55,492 nucleotides of DNA from the NCBI GenBank assembly GCA_902767045.1, contig CACXFT010000077.1, positions 1 through 55,492 on the forward strand, given 5' to 3'. The stretch comes from an uncultured Prevotellaceae bacterium (GTDB lineage: Bacteria; Bacteroidota; Bacteroidia; Bacteroidales; Bacteroidaceae). Position numbers and translations under genes: made by a program. Below, piece by piece: positions 35,594 to 45,086 of the stretch. The notes beneath the pieces are model-generated. The model ran no database searches. It saw only the letters and a list, made by a program, of their open reading frames with translations, and was not told the origin of the DNA. The stretch's first letter is position 1. Every line of letters begins with the position of its first letter.

Positions 35594-37534
35594 ATGGACT
35601 ATGAAATAAATCCCGTGGAATATACCGACGAGAACATCCGCCACTTGTCGGACATGGAGCATGTGCGCACCCGACCCGGCATGTACATCGGCCGACTGGG
35701 CGACGGATCGCTGCCGGAAGACGGCATCTATGTATTGCTCAAAGAGGTGATAGACAACAGCATCGACGAGTTCAAAATGAACGCGGGCAAACGCATTGAG
35801 GTGGACATTGAAGAACACCTGAGGGTGACCGTGCGCGACTATGGGCGAGGCATTCCACAAGGAAAACTGGTGGAGGCGGTGAGCGTGCTGAACACGGGCG
35901 GAAAATATGACTCGAAGGCGTTTAAAAAGTCGGTGGGACTGAACGGCGTGGGCGTGAAGGCGGTGAACGCACTGAGCGCTCACTTCGAGGTGAAAAGCTT
36001 CCGAGAAGGAAAGGTGCGACACCTGGTTTTCGAACGCGGACAGCTGCTCTCCGACAACACACAACCCTCGGAAGACGAGAACGGAACATTCATCTTCTTC
36101 GAACCAGACAACACACTCTTCAAAGGCTACCAGTTTCATGCCGACATCGTGGAAACAATGCTGCGAAACTATACCTACCTGAACGCAGGGCTGGCCATCA
36201 TGTATAACGGAAGGCGCATCCTGAGCCGAAACGGACTGGAAGACCTGCTCAACGACAACATGACCAACGACGGGCTCTATCCCATCATACACATGAAAGG
36301 AGAAGACATTGAGATTGCCTTTACACACACCAACCAGTATGGCGAAGAGTATCACTCGTTTGTGAACGGACAGCACACCACGCAGGGCGGAACTCACCAG
36401 AGTGCCTTCAAGGAACATATTGCCAAAACCATCAAGGAGTTCTTCGGAAAATATGAGTATGCCGACATCAGAAACGGACTGGTGGCAGCAATTGCCATCA
36501 ACGTGGAGGAACCGGTGTTCGAAAGCCAAACGAAGATTAAACTGGGCTCTACACAGATGGCTCCCGACGGCGACAGCATCAACAAATATGTGGGCGACTT
36601 TGTGAAACAACAGGTAGACAACTATCTGCACATTCACCAAGATGTTACCGAGGTGATTGAAAACAAGGTGAAAGAGAGCGAACGCGAACGAAAAGCTATG
36701 GCGGGGGTTACCAAACTGGCACGAGAAAGGGCCAAGAAAGCTAACCTGCACAACAGAAAACTGCGCGACTGCCGCATTCACTACAGCGACGTGAAGAACG
36801 AACGGAAAGAGGAGTCGTGCATCTTCATCACCGAGGGCGATTCGGCCAGCGGATCCATCACCAAAAGCCGCGATGTGAACACACAGGCGGTGTTCTCGCT
36901 CCGCGGAAAACCACTGAACTCGTTCGGGCTCACCAAAAAGGTGGTCTACGAAAACGAAGAGTTCAACTTGCTGCAAGCGGCGCTCGACATTGAAGACGGA
37001 CTCGACTCGCTTAGATATAATAAGGTGATAGTGGCAACAGATGCCGATGTAGACGGTATGCACATCCGATTGCTCATCATCACATTCTTCCTGCAGTTCT
37101 TCCCCGAACTGATCAAGAAAGGACATGTTTATGTGTTGCAGACACCGCTGTTCCGCGTGCGCAACCGTCGAACCAAAATTAAAAACAAACAGGTGATTGC
37201 CGAAGATGATGCCAAAAGCGCTGCCATGCCGGGCAAACAGAAAAAGGCCGACTTTATTACCCACTACTGCTACAGCGACGAGGAAAGGCTGAAAGCTATC
37301 AGCGACCTGGGACCCGACCCGGAGATTACACGATTCAAAGGTCTGGGAGAGATTTCGCCCGACGAGTTTGCTTATTTCATCGGTCCCGACATGCGGCTGG
37401 AGCAGGTAACGCTGCACAAAACCGACCAGGTGCAGAAACTGCTCGAATACTACATGGGCAAAAACACCATGGAACGGCAGAACTTCATCATCGATAACCT
37501 GGTGGTAGAGGAAGACCGGCCCGAAGAAAACTAA
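35594..37534 (+). CDS. parE: DNA topoisomerase IV subunit B
   Basis: This 646-residue ATPase subunit resolves linked chromosomes together with ParC. The GHKL ATPase shows [32 protein letters not shown] and [14 protein letters not shown]. The TOPRIM domain has [10 protein letters not shown] and the metal-binding [21 protein letters not shown] precedes the C-terminus. Length and N-terminal wording fit Bacteroidetes ParE better than GyrB. parC is not in the window. Confidence 0.93.
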   Translation: MDYEINPVEYTDENIRHLSDMEHVRTRPGMYIGRLGDGSLPEDGIYVLLKEVIDNSIDEFKMNAGKRIEVDIEEHLRVTVRDYGRGIPQGKLVEAVSVLNTGGKYDSKAFKKSVGLNGVGVKAVNALSAHFEVKSFREGKVRHLVFERGQLLSDNTQPSEDENGTFIFFEPDNTLFKGYQFHADIVETMLRNYTYLNAGLAIMYNGRRILSRNGLEDLLNDNMTNDGLYPIIHMKGEDIEIAFTHTNQYGEEYHSFVNGQHTTQGGTHQSAFKEHIAKTIKEFFGKYEYADIRNGLVAAIAINVEEPVFESQTKIKLGSTQMAPDGDSINKYVGDFVKQQVDNYLHIHQDVTEVIENKVKESERERKAMAGVTKLARERAKKANLHNRKLRDCRIHYSDVKNERKEESCIFITEGDSASGSITKSRDVNTQAVFSLRGKPLNSFGLTKKVVYENEEFNLLQAALDIEDGLDSLRYNKVIVATDADVDGMHIRLLIITFFLQFFPELIKKGHVYVLQTPLFRVRNRRTKIKNKQVIAEDDAKSAAMPGKQKKADFITHYCYSDEERLKAISDLGPDPEITRFKGLGEISPDEFAYFIGPDMRLEQVTLHKTDQVQKLLEYYMGKNTMERQNFIIDNLVVEEDRPEEN

Positions 37535-37539
37535 CTCTT

Positions 37540-37593
37540 CTGAATGCTCTGAATTCTCTGAATACTCCGATTACTCTGAATACACTGCAATGA
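37540..37593 (+). repeat. 9-bp array CTGAATNCT/CTCTGAATA between parE and the S41 gene
   Basis: Five to six 9-bp units (CTGAATGCT, CTGAATTCT, CTGAATACT, CCGATTACT, CTGAATACA) run up to the start codon of the S41 protease gene. The same 9-bp pattern builds the DsbD linker 2.3 kb downstream. Confidence 0.8.
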
Positions 37594-39194
37594 ACTGGAA
37601 ATATCTATCATTTATCATTTGTCATTTATCATTTAGCGCAGCGCTTGCGCAAGCGCAAACGCCCAATGCCGAGCTGCTGCGCAAACTGAACATGGCGGAA
37701 ATGGCCATCAACCACCTCTATGTAGACTCGGTGGATGAGAACAAACTGGTGGAAGATGCCATCCGAGGTATGCTCGAAAAGCTGGACCCTCACTCGGCTT
37801 ACTCCACACCGAAAGAAACCAAGCAGATGAACGAACCGCTGCAAGGCTCGTTCGAAGGCATTGGCGTGCAGTTTAACATGGTGGAAGACACGCTGCTGGT
37901 GATTCAGCCCGTGGTGGGCGGACCATCGGAAAAGGTGGGCATTCTTGCCGGCGACCGCATTGTTTCGGTGAACGACACGGCCATTGCGGGGGTGAAGATG
38001 TCGAAAGAGGAAATTATGAAACGGCTGCGGGGCAAAAAGGGCACCAAAGTGCACTTGGGCATCATAAGACGGGGTATCAGCGATAAGCTCACCTTTGCCG
38101 TTACACGCGACAAAATTCCCATACACACACTCGATGCCTACTACCTCATCGCTCCCGGGGTGGGATACATCCGTATAGGTTCCTTCGGGGCTACCACCTA
38201 CGAAGAGTTCATGGCGGCTGCCGACACGCTGGAACAACAGGCGGGGGGAAAGCTTCAACACCTCATTCTCGACCTGCAAGACAATGGCGGGGGGTATCTG
38301 CAATCGGCGGTGATGATTGCCAATGAATTTTTGCAGAGGGGCGACCTCATCGTTTATACCGAAGGACGGGTGGCAACCCGATACGACTACAACGCACAAG
38401 GCAACGGGCGCTTCCGCGACAACATTGGCGTGACGGTGCTCATCAACGAATATACGGCTTCGGCTGCCGAAATTGTTACCGGGGCTCTGCAAGACAACGA
38501 CCGAGCACGGGTGGTGGGCCGACGCTCGTTTGGAAAAGGACTCGTGCAACGACCCGTCGACCTGCCCGACGGCTCCATGATCCGGCTCACCATCGCTCAC
38601 TATTACTCTCCTTCGGGCCGATGCATACAGAAACCCTATACCAAGGGGGATGCAAGGGGATATGCCGAAGACATTGAAAAGCGATTCAAACACGGGGAAC
38701 TTTATTCGGCCGATAGCATACACTTCAACGACTCGCTGAAGTTCTATACCCTCAAAGAGCACCGAACGGTGTATGGGGGCGGAGGCATCATGCCAGACCT
38801 CTTTGTGCCGCTCGACACCATGCAGTTCACACGCTTCCACCGACAACTGGCGGCCAAAAGCTTCATCATCAACGCTAACCTGAAGTATGTAGACCGATAC
38901 CGGAAGGAACTGAAAAAGAACTATCCCAACTTCACCTACTTCCGCGACCACTATGTAGTGCCCAAGGCTGTTATCGACGGTATCATAGAAGAAGCCAAGA
39001 AACAAGACATCACACCGCGCGACGATGAAGAGCTGCAACGCACCATCGCCTCGCTGCGCATCCAGCTGAAGGCACTCGTGGCTCGCGACCTATGGGATAT
39101 GAGCGAATACTTCTGCATCGTGAACGAACAGAACCACATCGTGCAACGGGCTCTTGACGCTACGCTGCGCTGCGCTTCGCTAAATGATAAATGA
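37590..39194 (+). CDS. S41 family C-terminal processing peptidase with PDZ domain
   Basis: This 534-residue exported protease is of the CtpA/Prc type. A PDZ domain (about 88-170; FEGIGVQFNMVEDTLLVIQPVVGGPSEKVGILAGDRIVSV) precedes the tail-specific protease domain. The Ser-Lys dyad is S291 in EYTASAAEIVTG and K316 in RRSFGKGLVQ. The signal peptide region (KYLSFIICHLSFSAALAQAQ) is encoded by reversed AAATGAT heptamers plus a GC palindrome. The last nine residues, LRCASLNDK, come from the same repeat in forward orientation. Both termini are thus repeat-derived. Confidence 0.93.
   Translation: MNWKYLSFIICHLSFSAALAQAQTPNAELLRKLNMAEMAINHLYVDSVDENKLVEDAIRGMLEKLDPHSAYSTPKETKQMNEPLQGSFEGIGVQFNMVEDTLLVIQPVVGGPSEKVGILAGDRIVSVNDTAIAGVKMSKEEIMKRLRGKKGTKVHLGIIRRGISDKLTFAVTRDKIPIHTLDAYYLIAPGVGYIRIGSFGATTYEEFMAAADTLEQQAGGKLQHLILDLQDNGGGYLQSAVMIANEFLQRGDLIVYTEGRVATRYDYNAQGNGRFRDNIGVTVLINEYTASAAEIVTGALQDNDRARVVGRRSFGKGLVQRPVDLPDGSMIRLTIAHYYSPSGRCIQKPYTKGDARGYAEDIEKRFKHGELYSADSIHFNDSLKFYTLKEHRTVYGGGGIMPDLFVPLDTMQFTRFHRQLAAKSFIINANLKYVDRYRKELKKNYPNFTYFRDHYVVPKAVIDGIIEEAKKQDITPRDDEELQRTIASLRIQLKALVARDLWDMSEYFCIVNEQNHIVQRALDATLRCASLNDK
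37607..37656 (-). repeat. AAATGAT/GC composite repeat, reverse orientation, coding for a signal peptide
   Basis: Four heptamers ATCATTT, ATCATTT, GTCATTT, ATCATTT (37607-37634) are followed by AGCGCA and a 16-bp perfect palindrome GCGCTTGCGCAAGCGC (37641-37656). This is the reverse complement of the GC-plus-AAATGAT arrangement at 39163 and 53405. Confidence 0.9.
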
Positions 39195-39216
39195 TAAATG
39201 ATAAATGATAAATGGG
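39163..39216 (+). repeat. AAATGAT/GC composite repeat, copy at the S41 gene end
   Basis: CGCTGCGCTGCGCTTCGCT followed by four AAATGAT units is identical over 47 bp (39163-39209) to 53405-53451. The S41 stop codon lies within it. Confidence 0.95.
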
Positions 39217-39238
39217 CTCAAGCAAACCTCCATCTCGT

Positions 39239-39293
39239 AGTCCCCTCCTTTCATAAAGGAGGGGTTAGGGGTGGTTCGTGTAACTACCCCCTA
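39239..39293. repeat. 47-bp palindromic repeat, intergenic copy
   Basis: CCCCTCCTTT-CAT-AAAGGAGGGG (39242-39264) is a perfect 10-bp hairpin. It is followed by a second imperfect hairpin, TTAGGGGTGGTT...AACTACCCCCTAA (39265-39293). The first 47 bp (39239-39285) recur exactly at 42337-42383 inside the methyltransferase gene. The rest of the 204-bp gap to dsbD is GC-rich, with no gene seen. Confidence 0.95.
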
Positions 39294-39398
39294 ACTTAGG
39301 GGATTCAAGAAGGGGTTCTTGCTCTGGCAAGCGTCCCTGCGGGCCGAGCGAGGGGCGGGGTCGAGGGACCGCGCTTCAGGTAATCATACTTATTACTT

Positions 39399-41474
39399 AT
39401 GAATAAAATTTTTCTTTCTACCCTCATGCTGTTGATGGCAGCTGTGGCACAGGCTCAGATGATGGAACCGGTGAAGTTCTCGTCTTCACTGAAGATGCTG
39501 AACAACAACGAAGCTGAAATCGTGTTCTCTGCCAACATCGACGACGGGTGGCACGTTTATTCCACCGACTTGGGTAACGAAGGTCCTATAGAGGCTTCGC
39601 TGCATGTGAACAAACTGGAAGGAGCCGAGCTGGTGGGAAAACTAAAACCACGCGGAAAAGAAGTGGAACAGTTCGACCAGATGTTTGGCATGAAACTCCG
39701 CTTCTTTGAGAAGCATGCCACCTTTGTGCAGCGCATCCGCTTCAACAAACCTCAATACAACGTTGACGTGTTCCTGGAATATGGGGCCTGCAACGATCAG
39801 ATGTGCATGCCACCCACAGAGGTTCCTTTCAAAAAGAAGGGCACCGCACCCAACACCGCACCATCCAATAACTCCGAGTTCTCCGATAACTCTGATTACT
39901 CTGATAACTCTGATAACTCTGATAACTCTGATTCCTCCGAGTCCTCTGATCCCTCCGAGAACTCCGATAACTCCGAGTCCTCCGACTCCTTGAAATCTTC
40001 CACCGCACCATCCAACCCTCGCACCCTCCAACCCTCCACCCTCTACACTCCCTCCATCAAAGAACTGCAGGCTTTTGGCGGTGCCGACGATATGACCAAC
40101 CACTCATGGCTCTACATCCTGCTCATGGGATTCGTGGGCGGACTGCTCGCCGTGTGCATGCCATGCATCTGGCCCATCATTCCCATGACGGTGAGCTTCT
40201 TCTTGAAACGGGCCAAAAACGATAAGCAGCGAGGCATACGCGACGCCATCAGCTACGGACTCTCGATCATTGTTATCTACCTGGCCTTGGGACTCATCGT
40301 AACCAGCATCTTCGGCTCCGACACGCTCAATGCCATGTCTACCAATGCGGTGTTCAACATATTCCTCTTCGTATTGCTTGTGGTGTTCGCGCTGTCGTTC
40401 TTCGGGTGGTTCGAACTGAGCCTGCCCGACAAATGGGCCAACGCGGTAGACAGCAAAGCTTCTTCTACCAGCGGCATGCTCTCCATTTTTCTGATGGCGT
40501 TCACGCTGGTGCTGGTTTCTTTCTCATGCACCGCGCCCATCGTGGGACTGCTTCTGGTGGAAACGGCCACCAGCGGCAACTGGGTGGCTCCGGCCTTGGG
40601 CATGTTCGGCTTCGCTCTCGCACTGGCGCTGCCCTTCACGCTCTTCGCCCTGTTCCCGTCGTGGCTGAAACAGGTTCCTAAGTCGGGGTCGTGGATGAAC
40701 ACGCTGAAGGTGGTGCTCGGATTCATTGAGCTGGCTTTCGCCCTGAAGTTCTTCTCGGTTGCCGACCTTGCCTACGGATGGCATCTGCTCGACCGAGAAG
40801 TGTTCCTCTCGCTGTGGATTGCCATCTTTGCCCTGCTCGGATTCTATCTGATTGGTGTGCTTAAATTCCAAAGCGACCAAATCAATTCCGACGGACGGCC
40901 CATGCCGGTCATCTGCATCATGGGAGGGTTGTGCTCGATTGCCTTTGCCATATATATGCTTCCCGGACTGTGGGGAGCACCGTGCAAGGCAGTTAGCGCC
41001 TTTGCACCACCCATGAACACCCAAGACTTCAACCTGAACCAACATAACGTGGAGGCACAATTCACCGATTACGAAACGGGTATGGCAGCGGCAAAGGCAC
41101 AGGGTAAGCCGGTGCTGCTCGACTTCACCGGATTTGGCTGTGTGAACTGCCGTAAAATGGAGGCTGCCGTGTGGACAGACCCTCGTGTGGCGGAGATGCT
41201 TGAAAAAGACTTTGTGCTAATTTCTCTCTATGTTGACGACCGTTCGCCGCTTCCTGAACCTTTCACAGTGATAGAGGGTTCAGACACGCTGACGTTCACC
41301 ACCGTAAAACAAAAGAACAGCTGGCTGCAGGCTCATAAGTTCGGAGCCAACACCCAACCCTTCTATGTGGCTGTATCGCCCGACGGACAGCCATTGGCTC
41401 CATCCTATAGCTATAAAGAGGATGTAGCAGCTTTCCTGCAGTTCCTGCAAACAGCAAAAGGCAATTTTAAGTAA
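39399..41474 (+). CDS. dsbD: thiol:disulfide interchange protein DsbD
   Basis: This 691-residue inner-membrane electron carrier takes reducing power from the cytoplasm to exported thiols. A signal peptide (1-19) and an N-terminal DsbD-alpha-like domain (about 25-145) are followed by a Ser/Asp-rich linker (about 158-200). Eight or so transmembrane segments come next (about 228-535; [11 protein letters not shown] carries a channel cysteine pair), then a thioredoxin domain with C581-V-N-C584 in [14 protein letters not shown]. The linker is encoded by thirteen 9-bp units. An AAGTAAT repeat covers the stop codon. Confidence 0.95.
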   Translation: MNKIFLSTLMLLMAAVAQAQMMEPVKFSSSLKMLNNNEAEIVFSANIDDGWHVYSTDLGNEGPIEASLHVNKLEGAELVGKLKPRGKEVEQFDQMFGMKLRFFEKHATFVQRIRFNKPQYNVDVFLEYGACNDQMCMPPTEVPFKKKGTAPNTAPSNNSEFSDNSDYSDNSDNSDNSDSSESSDPSENSDNSESSDSLKSSTAPSNPRTLQPSTLYTPSIKELQAFGGADDMTNHSWLYILLMGFVGGLLAVCMPCIWPIIPMTVSFFLKRAKNDKQRGIRDAISYGLSIIVIYLALGLIVTSIFGSDTLNAMSTNAVFNIFLFVLLVVFALSFFGWFELSLPDKWANAVDSKASSTSGMLSIFLMAFTLVLVSFSCTAPIVGLLLVETATSGNWVAPALGMFGFALALALPFTLFALFPSWLKQVPKSGSWMNTLKVVLGFIELAFALKFFSVADLAYGWHLLDREVFLSLWIAIFALLGFYLIGVLKFQSDQINSDGRPMPVICIMGGLCSIAFAIYMLPGLWGAPCKAVSAFAPPMNTQDFNLNQHNVEAQFTDYETGMAAAKAQGKPVLLDFTGFGCVNCRKMEAAVWTDPRVAEMLEKDFVLISLYVDDRSPLPEPFTVIEGSDTLTFTTVKQKNSWLQAHKFGANTQPFYVAVSPDGQPLAPSYSYKEDVAAFLQFLQTAKGNFK
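39872..39988 (+). repeat. in-frame 9-bp array encoding the DsbD linker, 13 units
   Basis: Units CTCCGAGTT, CTCCGATAA, CTCTGATTA, CTCTGATAA and so on follow without gaps and encode N-S-E/S-D-N tripeptides. The unit matches the intergenic array at 37540-37593. Confidence 0.95.
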
Positions 41475-41491
41475 TAAGTAAAAAGTGAATA

Positions 41492-42841
41492 GTGAATAAC
41501 GACCCCTCCACCCTTCAGTTTATCCGGGAGCATGCCAACGACGATGTGCGCCAACTCGCACTCGCGTACTCGCGCACCAACGCACCAACGCACTCCAACA
41601 TCGACATGCCCTTTGCTCTCGACCAAATTCGGGGCCGACAGATAGCACGAACCAAAATTCCTTCGTGGGCTGCACTCGACGATATTCTCTACCCTCCACA
41701 TCTTTCCATGGAGCAATGCTCCAGCGAACAAACCGCCCGATACAAGGCTCAACTCATAGCAAGACTGTTCACGCAAACGAACCCCACACCCCCCTACCCC
41801 CACACCCTCGCCCCCACTTTTTCCTTCGCCGACCTCACCGGCGGATTGGGAGTAGACTTTTCCTTTATCCTTCAAGCAATCAAACAAATGACTCCCCTCC
41901 CTCGGGAGGGGCAGAAAGTGGGGCTATACATCGAACGGTCGCCCGAACTTTGCGAACTCGCTGCACATAACTTTCAAGCCTTGGCTCTTCAGGGGGTGGA
42001 AGTAAGATGCGGCGATGCCATTGACCTTTTCTCTCTTCAGGAAACAGACATCAGGGAAACAGCGCATATCATCTTCCTCGACCCGGCACGGCGCAACCAG
42101 CATGGAGCACGCACATACGCTATTAGCGACTGCACACCCGATGTGCTCGCACTGCGCGACCAGTTGCTCGCACGGTGTCACTATCTTGTGCTCAAGCTTT
42201 CTCCCATGCTCGACAGGCACGATGCCGTGCAACAGCTCGGCTCGGTTACCGAAGTGCACATCGTGGCCACTCAAAACGAATGCAAAGAACTCCTGCTCGT
42301 TCTAAAAGGAAATCTTCAAAAACTCGCTCCAAATGAAGTCCCCTCCTTTCATAAAGGAGGGGTTAGGGGTGGTTCGTGTAACTTCCCTCCCCGCATTTTC
42401 TGCATCAACGACAACCAAACTTTCTCCTACACCCCCGCCCCCTCAGCACCCCCGCACCTCCCTACCCCCGCACCCTCGCACCTCCTCTATGTTCCCAATG
42501 CCGCCATCAACAAGGCAGGATGCTGGAGCGAAGTGGCAAAAGCCTACAACGTGAAACCCATTTCTGCCAACACCCACTTGTTCGTTTCAACAGAAATGGT
42601 GCACAACTTCCCCGGACGCTGCTTCCGCATCGAACAGGTGTGCTCACTCAACAAAAAAGAAATAAAAAAAGCGTTGCAGGGCATCAAACGAGCCAACATT
42701 GCAACGCGCAATTTTCCACTTACACCCCAACAACTGCGACAAAGACTTAAACTGCAGGATGGGGGTGACACCTACATCTTCGGTATCACCTCGGCCGACG
42801 AGAAACACCTGTTGCTCGTCTGCTCCAAAGCTTCTTCTTAA
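41492..42841 (+). CDS. class I SAM-dependent methyltransferase with THUMP-like C-terminal domain
   Basis: This 449-residue cytoplasmic protein matches a Bacteroidetes methyltransferase family. It shows LDQIRGRQIARTKIPSWA, the SAM loop FADLTGGLGVDFSFI, the acidic YIERSPELCELAAHNF, and IIFLDPARR, likely the catalytic DPAR motif, acting on RNA or a related substrate (inferred). The C-terminal part (IKKALQGIKRANIATRNF) is THUMP-like. The start is GTG at 41492 inside an AGTGAAT repeat. Four low-complexity inserts interrupt the fold: about 29-35, 90-105 (PTPPYPHTLAPT), 283-300 (encoded by the 47-bp palindromic repeat) and 311-332 (Pro-rich). Confidence 0.85.
   Translation: MNNDPSTLQFIREHANDDVRQLALAYSRTNAPTHSNIDMPFALDQIRGRQIARTKIPSWAALDDILYPPHLSMEQCSSEQTARYKAQLIARLFTQTNPTPPYPHTLAPTFSFADLTGGLGVDFSFILQAIKQMTPLPREGQKVGLYIERSPELCELAAHNFQALALQGVEVRCGDAIDLFSLQETDIRETAHIIFLDPARRNQHGARTYAISDCTPDVLALRDQLLARCHYLVLKLSPMLDRHDAVQQLGSVTEVHIVATQNECKELLLVLKGNLQKLAPNEVPSFHKGGVRGGSCNFPPRIFCINDNQTFSYTPAPSAPPHLPTPAPSHLLYVPNAAINKAGCWSEVAKAYNVKPISANTHLFVSTEMVHNFPGRCFRIEQVCSLNKKEIKKALQGIKRANIATRNFPLTPQQLRQRLKLQDGGDTYIFGITSADEKHLLLVCSKASS
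41894..41911. repeat. GC-rich palindrome inside the methyltransferase gene
   Basis: CCCCTCCC-TC-GGGAGGGG, in frame, similar to the palindrome at 8074-8091. Confidence 0.85.
42337..42383. repeat. 47-bp palindromic repeat, in-frame copy in the methyltransferase gene
   Basis: It is identical to 39239-39285 and translated as VPSFHKGGVRGGSCN. It contains the perfect hairpin CCCCTCCTTT-CAT-AAAGGAGGGG (42340-42362). Confidence 0.95.
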
Positions 42842-42878
42842 GGTGGATTCTCCGTGGGAATTTATAGAACCCACCTTA
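42839..42878. terminator. bidirectional terminator between convergent methyltransferase and LOG genes
   Basis: TAAGGTGGATTCT (42839-42851) pairs with AGAACCCACCTTA (42866-42878) with one mismatch, loop 14 nt. The stem starts in the methyltransferase stop codon and ends 3 bp before the LOG stop codon. No long T-run follows on either side. Confidence 0.7.
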
Positions 42879-42881
42879 AAC

Positions 42882-43412
42882 CTATTTAAAATAAACTACA
42901 AGCTCTTCAAGTGTAGAGGCCGTAAGAATATAATCACGCCAACGGCCTCTCACCATGCCACGCTCGCTCAAGTCGTTGAGCAGGGCAATGAGCGAATCCC
43001 AAAACCCATTGATGTTGTATAGCAAAATGGGTTTCTGGTGATACCCGATGGTATGAGAAGCCGCCACGGTGAACACCTCGTCGAGTGTTCCTATGCCACC
43101 CGGCAAAGCCACCACCACGTCGCTATGCTGCAAGAGCAGCTCCTTGCGGTCGGAAAGATTCTCGCAGTTCACCTGCTCATCGACAAAGCGCGATGTTCTT
43201 CCCCCCTCCTCTATGATACGGGGCACCACACCAATCGTGTGACCGCCAGCCTGGTGAACAGCTTTCGCCACACACTCCATCAGTCCCATGTTGCAACCGC
43301 CAAACACCAGGGTGTGACCATTGTGTCCCATCCACCTACCCAGTTCGGCAGTTTTTTCAAAATAAACCGGCTCAATGCTATTATTGGCCGAACAAAAGAT
43401 TCCTATATTCAT
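42882..43412 (-). CDS. LOG family protein (nucleoside 5'-monophosphate phosphoribohydrolase)
   Basis: This 176-residue Rossmann-fold enzyme begins MNIGIFCSANNSIEPVYFEKTAELG, with GGCNMGLMECVAKAVHQAGG and the signature PGGIGTLDEVF. LOG proteins cleave the ribose-phosphate from nucleoside monophosphates (cytokinin precursors or general NMPs). ATG 43412 or the adjacent ATG 43415 is the start. The frame is open further upstream, but that part crosses the promoter word at 43441-43449 and is not conserved-looking. Confidence 0.92.
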   Translation of the reverse strand: MNIGIFCSANNSIEPVYFEKTAELGRWMGHNGHTLVFGGCNMGLMECVAKAVHQAGGHTIGVVPRIIEEGGRTSRFVDEQVNCENLSDRKELLLQHSDVVVALPGGIGTLDEVFTVAASHTIGYHQKPILLYNINGFWDSLIALLNDLSERGMVRGRWRDYILTASTLEELVVYFK

Positions 43413-43440
43413 CATTAATTCAAATGTTTCAATTAAGCAT

Positions 43441-43449
43441 GCAAAAATA
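43441..43449 (-). promoter_or_regulatory. -7 promoter element of the LOG gene
   Basis: The minus strand reads TATTTTTGC (TAnnTTTG), 26 bp upstream of the LOG ATG pair. Confidence 0.5.
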
Positions 43450-43491
43450 TAAAAATAAAGGAATATAATTCTATAATTTAAATTTTTATTG

Positions 43492-43500
43492 TATCTTTGC
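43492..43500 (+). promoter_or_regulatory. -7 promoter element of the LysM-transglutaminase cluster
   Basis: TATCTTTGC matches TAnnTTTG, 27 bp before the ATG at 43528. It is divergent from the LOG promoter and is the only clear one seen for the six-gene cluster. Confidence 0.65.
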
Positions 43501-43527
43501 CGACAGACGCATTTAAAACAGACTGAT

Positions 43528-45045
43528 ATGCAACGAATACTTACTATACTGTTTTTTGTCGGAGCCTTGCTCACCACAACTTCGGCACAGACTACCCACA
43601 CCATCCAACGTGGCGAAACCTTGGAAACCATTGCAAAACGCTATGGCATTACCGTAGAGGAACTGAAAGCTGCCAACCCCAAACTGCACTTTGTCTATGC
43701 AGGAAAGGAACTGCAACTGCCACAGAAAGGCGAGAACAGTATTTCTACCGATGCGCAAGCCATGGATGGACAGATGGCAGAAGGCGACGTGCCAGCTAAT
43801 GCCTACCAGACATCGGGTTTCGGCGAGAAAGAACAATATCGCCGCAGCTCGCTCTGCATGATTCTGCTCACCCATCGCGATAAGAAATATGCCGAGGATA
43901 TGGAACGCGTGTTCAAGTCGTTCCCGCTGCCCAAACGCTACAACGAACACAACATCAGCGACCTCAGGGTGATTAGCGTAAAGGGAAAACAGAGCCAAGA
44001 GGACATTGATAAGCTTGTAAAAAACAACTATGTGGCACAAAAGGTGGTGGGACGATGGTTCAACCGAAGCGAAGCCACCGGACAAATGAACATGGACCTC
44101 ATTCACGACCGTGGAGGCTACGGAGCCTCATACGCCGACTACAAACGGGCCATGAGCAACATTCGCGGAACGGCCATGCTGCGCGACGAGGGTATTGAGC
44201 TGCTGCAGAGCACCTTCGTGCTGGTATGCGACATGGACTATATCGATAAGAAGAAAGGTTTCCAGTGGGGGGCATTGGCATTGGCAGTGCTTAGCGCTGG
44301 TGCCGAGGTTGCATCGTCGGTGCAGGAATCGAAGGCAGAGGCTGCCTACCGCCGAGGAGACTACGATGAAGCACGCGACAAACAAAAGCGAGCCAACGCC
44401 TACCATGCCGGCAGCACCGTGGGCAACGTTGCTGCAGCGGTGGTGGGCGATATTGGAGGCTTTAGGGTGAAGATGCACGCTTACCTATACAAGTTGCAGT
44501 GGAACGACTCAATGACCGAGATGATGTATAACGACTTCTGGGCCGACAGCTCCACACCCGAGAATGAATGCGAGGCACGCAAGGTGAAGTTCGAAAGTGC
44601 ACAAAACCGCTTTCAACTGGAATTTGTGGGGAAATATGAAGAGTCGTCGTCGAAGACCATCCTGACAAGCTGGAATAACGAAGACGAGGTGATTCTCGAT
44701 GTATGTGAACGATGCGTGGAAAAAGGCATGCGCGAACTGGCCAAAGCTTTCCCCGTGTTCCGCCCGCGTGCACCTTTCTATTTCGATGGCGAAGAAATAT
44801 ATTCGCACATGGGACAGAAAGAAGATGTGGAAACCGATAAGAAATATGAGATTCTGCAACCCTACAAGGATAAGCACGGACAGATTGCCTACAAACGCGT
44901 GGGAACTGCCAAGGCGGGAACTCCATGGAACAACCGCGACATCGACTTCAGCCACTACTTCAATCGCACCGACAAAGGAACGCGGTTTTTCTGCAACTCG
45001 TCGGTTGACCTGCACACCCCAGGACTGCAACTGAGAGAGATGTAG
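43528..45045 (+). CDS. exported LysM-domain protein of unknown function, first gene of the cluster
   Basis: This 505-residue protein begins with the signal peptide MQRILTILFFVGALLTTTSA. A LysM peptidoglycan-binding domain follows (about 25-65; HTIQRGETLETIAKRYGITVEELKAANPKL...GKELQLP). The rest (RRSSLCMILLTHRDKKYAEDMERVFKSFPLPKRYN...) is unfamiliar. It contains a small hydrophobic/Ala-rich patch (WGALALAVLSAGAEVASSVQESKAEAAYRRGDYDEA) that could be a membrane-inserting or helical hairpin. It is probably bound to the cell wall and a scaffold for the genes that follow. ATG 43528 was preferred over a start at 43489 that would lie upstream of the promoter word. Confidence 0.85.
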   Translation: MQRILTILFFVGALLTTTSAQTTHTIQRGETLETIAKRYGITVEELKAANPKLHFVYAGKELQLPQKGENSISTDAQAMDGQMAEGDVPANAYQTSGFGEKEQYRRSSLCMILLTHRDKKYAEDMERVFKSFPLPKRYNEHNISDLRVISVKGKQSQEDIDKLVKNNYVAQKVVGRWFNRSEATGQMNMDLIHDRGGYGASYADYKRAMSNIRGTAMLRDEGIELLQSTFVLVCDMDYIDKKKGFQWGALALAVLSAGAEVASSVQESKAEAAYRRGDYDEARDKQKRANAYHAGSTVGNVAAAVVGDIGGFRVKMHAYLYKLQWNDSMTEMMYNDFWADSSTPENECEARKVKFESAQNRFQLEFVGKYEESSSKTILTSWNNEDEVILDVCERCVEKGMRELAKAFPVFRPRAPFYFDGEEIYSHMGQKEDVETDKKYEILQPYKDKHGQIAYKRVGTAKAGTPWNNRDIDFSHYFNRTDKGTRFFCNSSVDLHTPGLQLREM

Positions 45046-45086
45046 ATTGGATAATTATCGGAATAATCGGAAAAAACAGAAAGAAT

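Noticed and set aside
35585-37417. 610-codon frame antisense to parE
   Set aside because: parE is unmistakable on the other strand; the antisense frame reflects GC-rich third positions.
39300-39390. possible tRNA or small RNA in the GC-rich gap before dsbD
   Set aside because: No cloverleaf, anticodon arm or TTCRANNC T-loop could be laid out.
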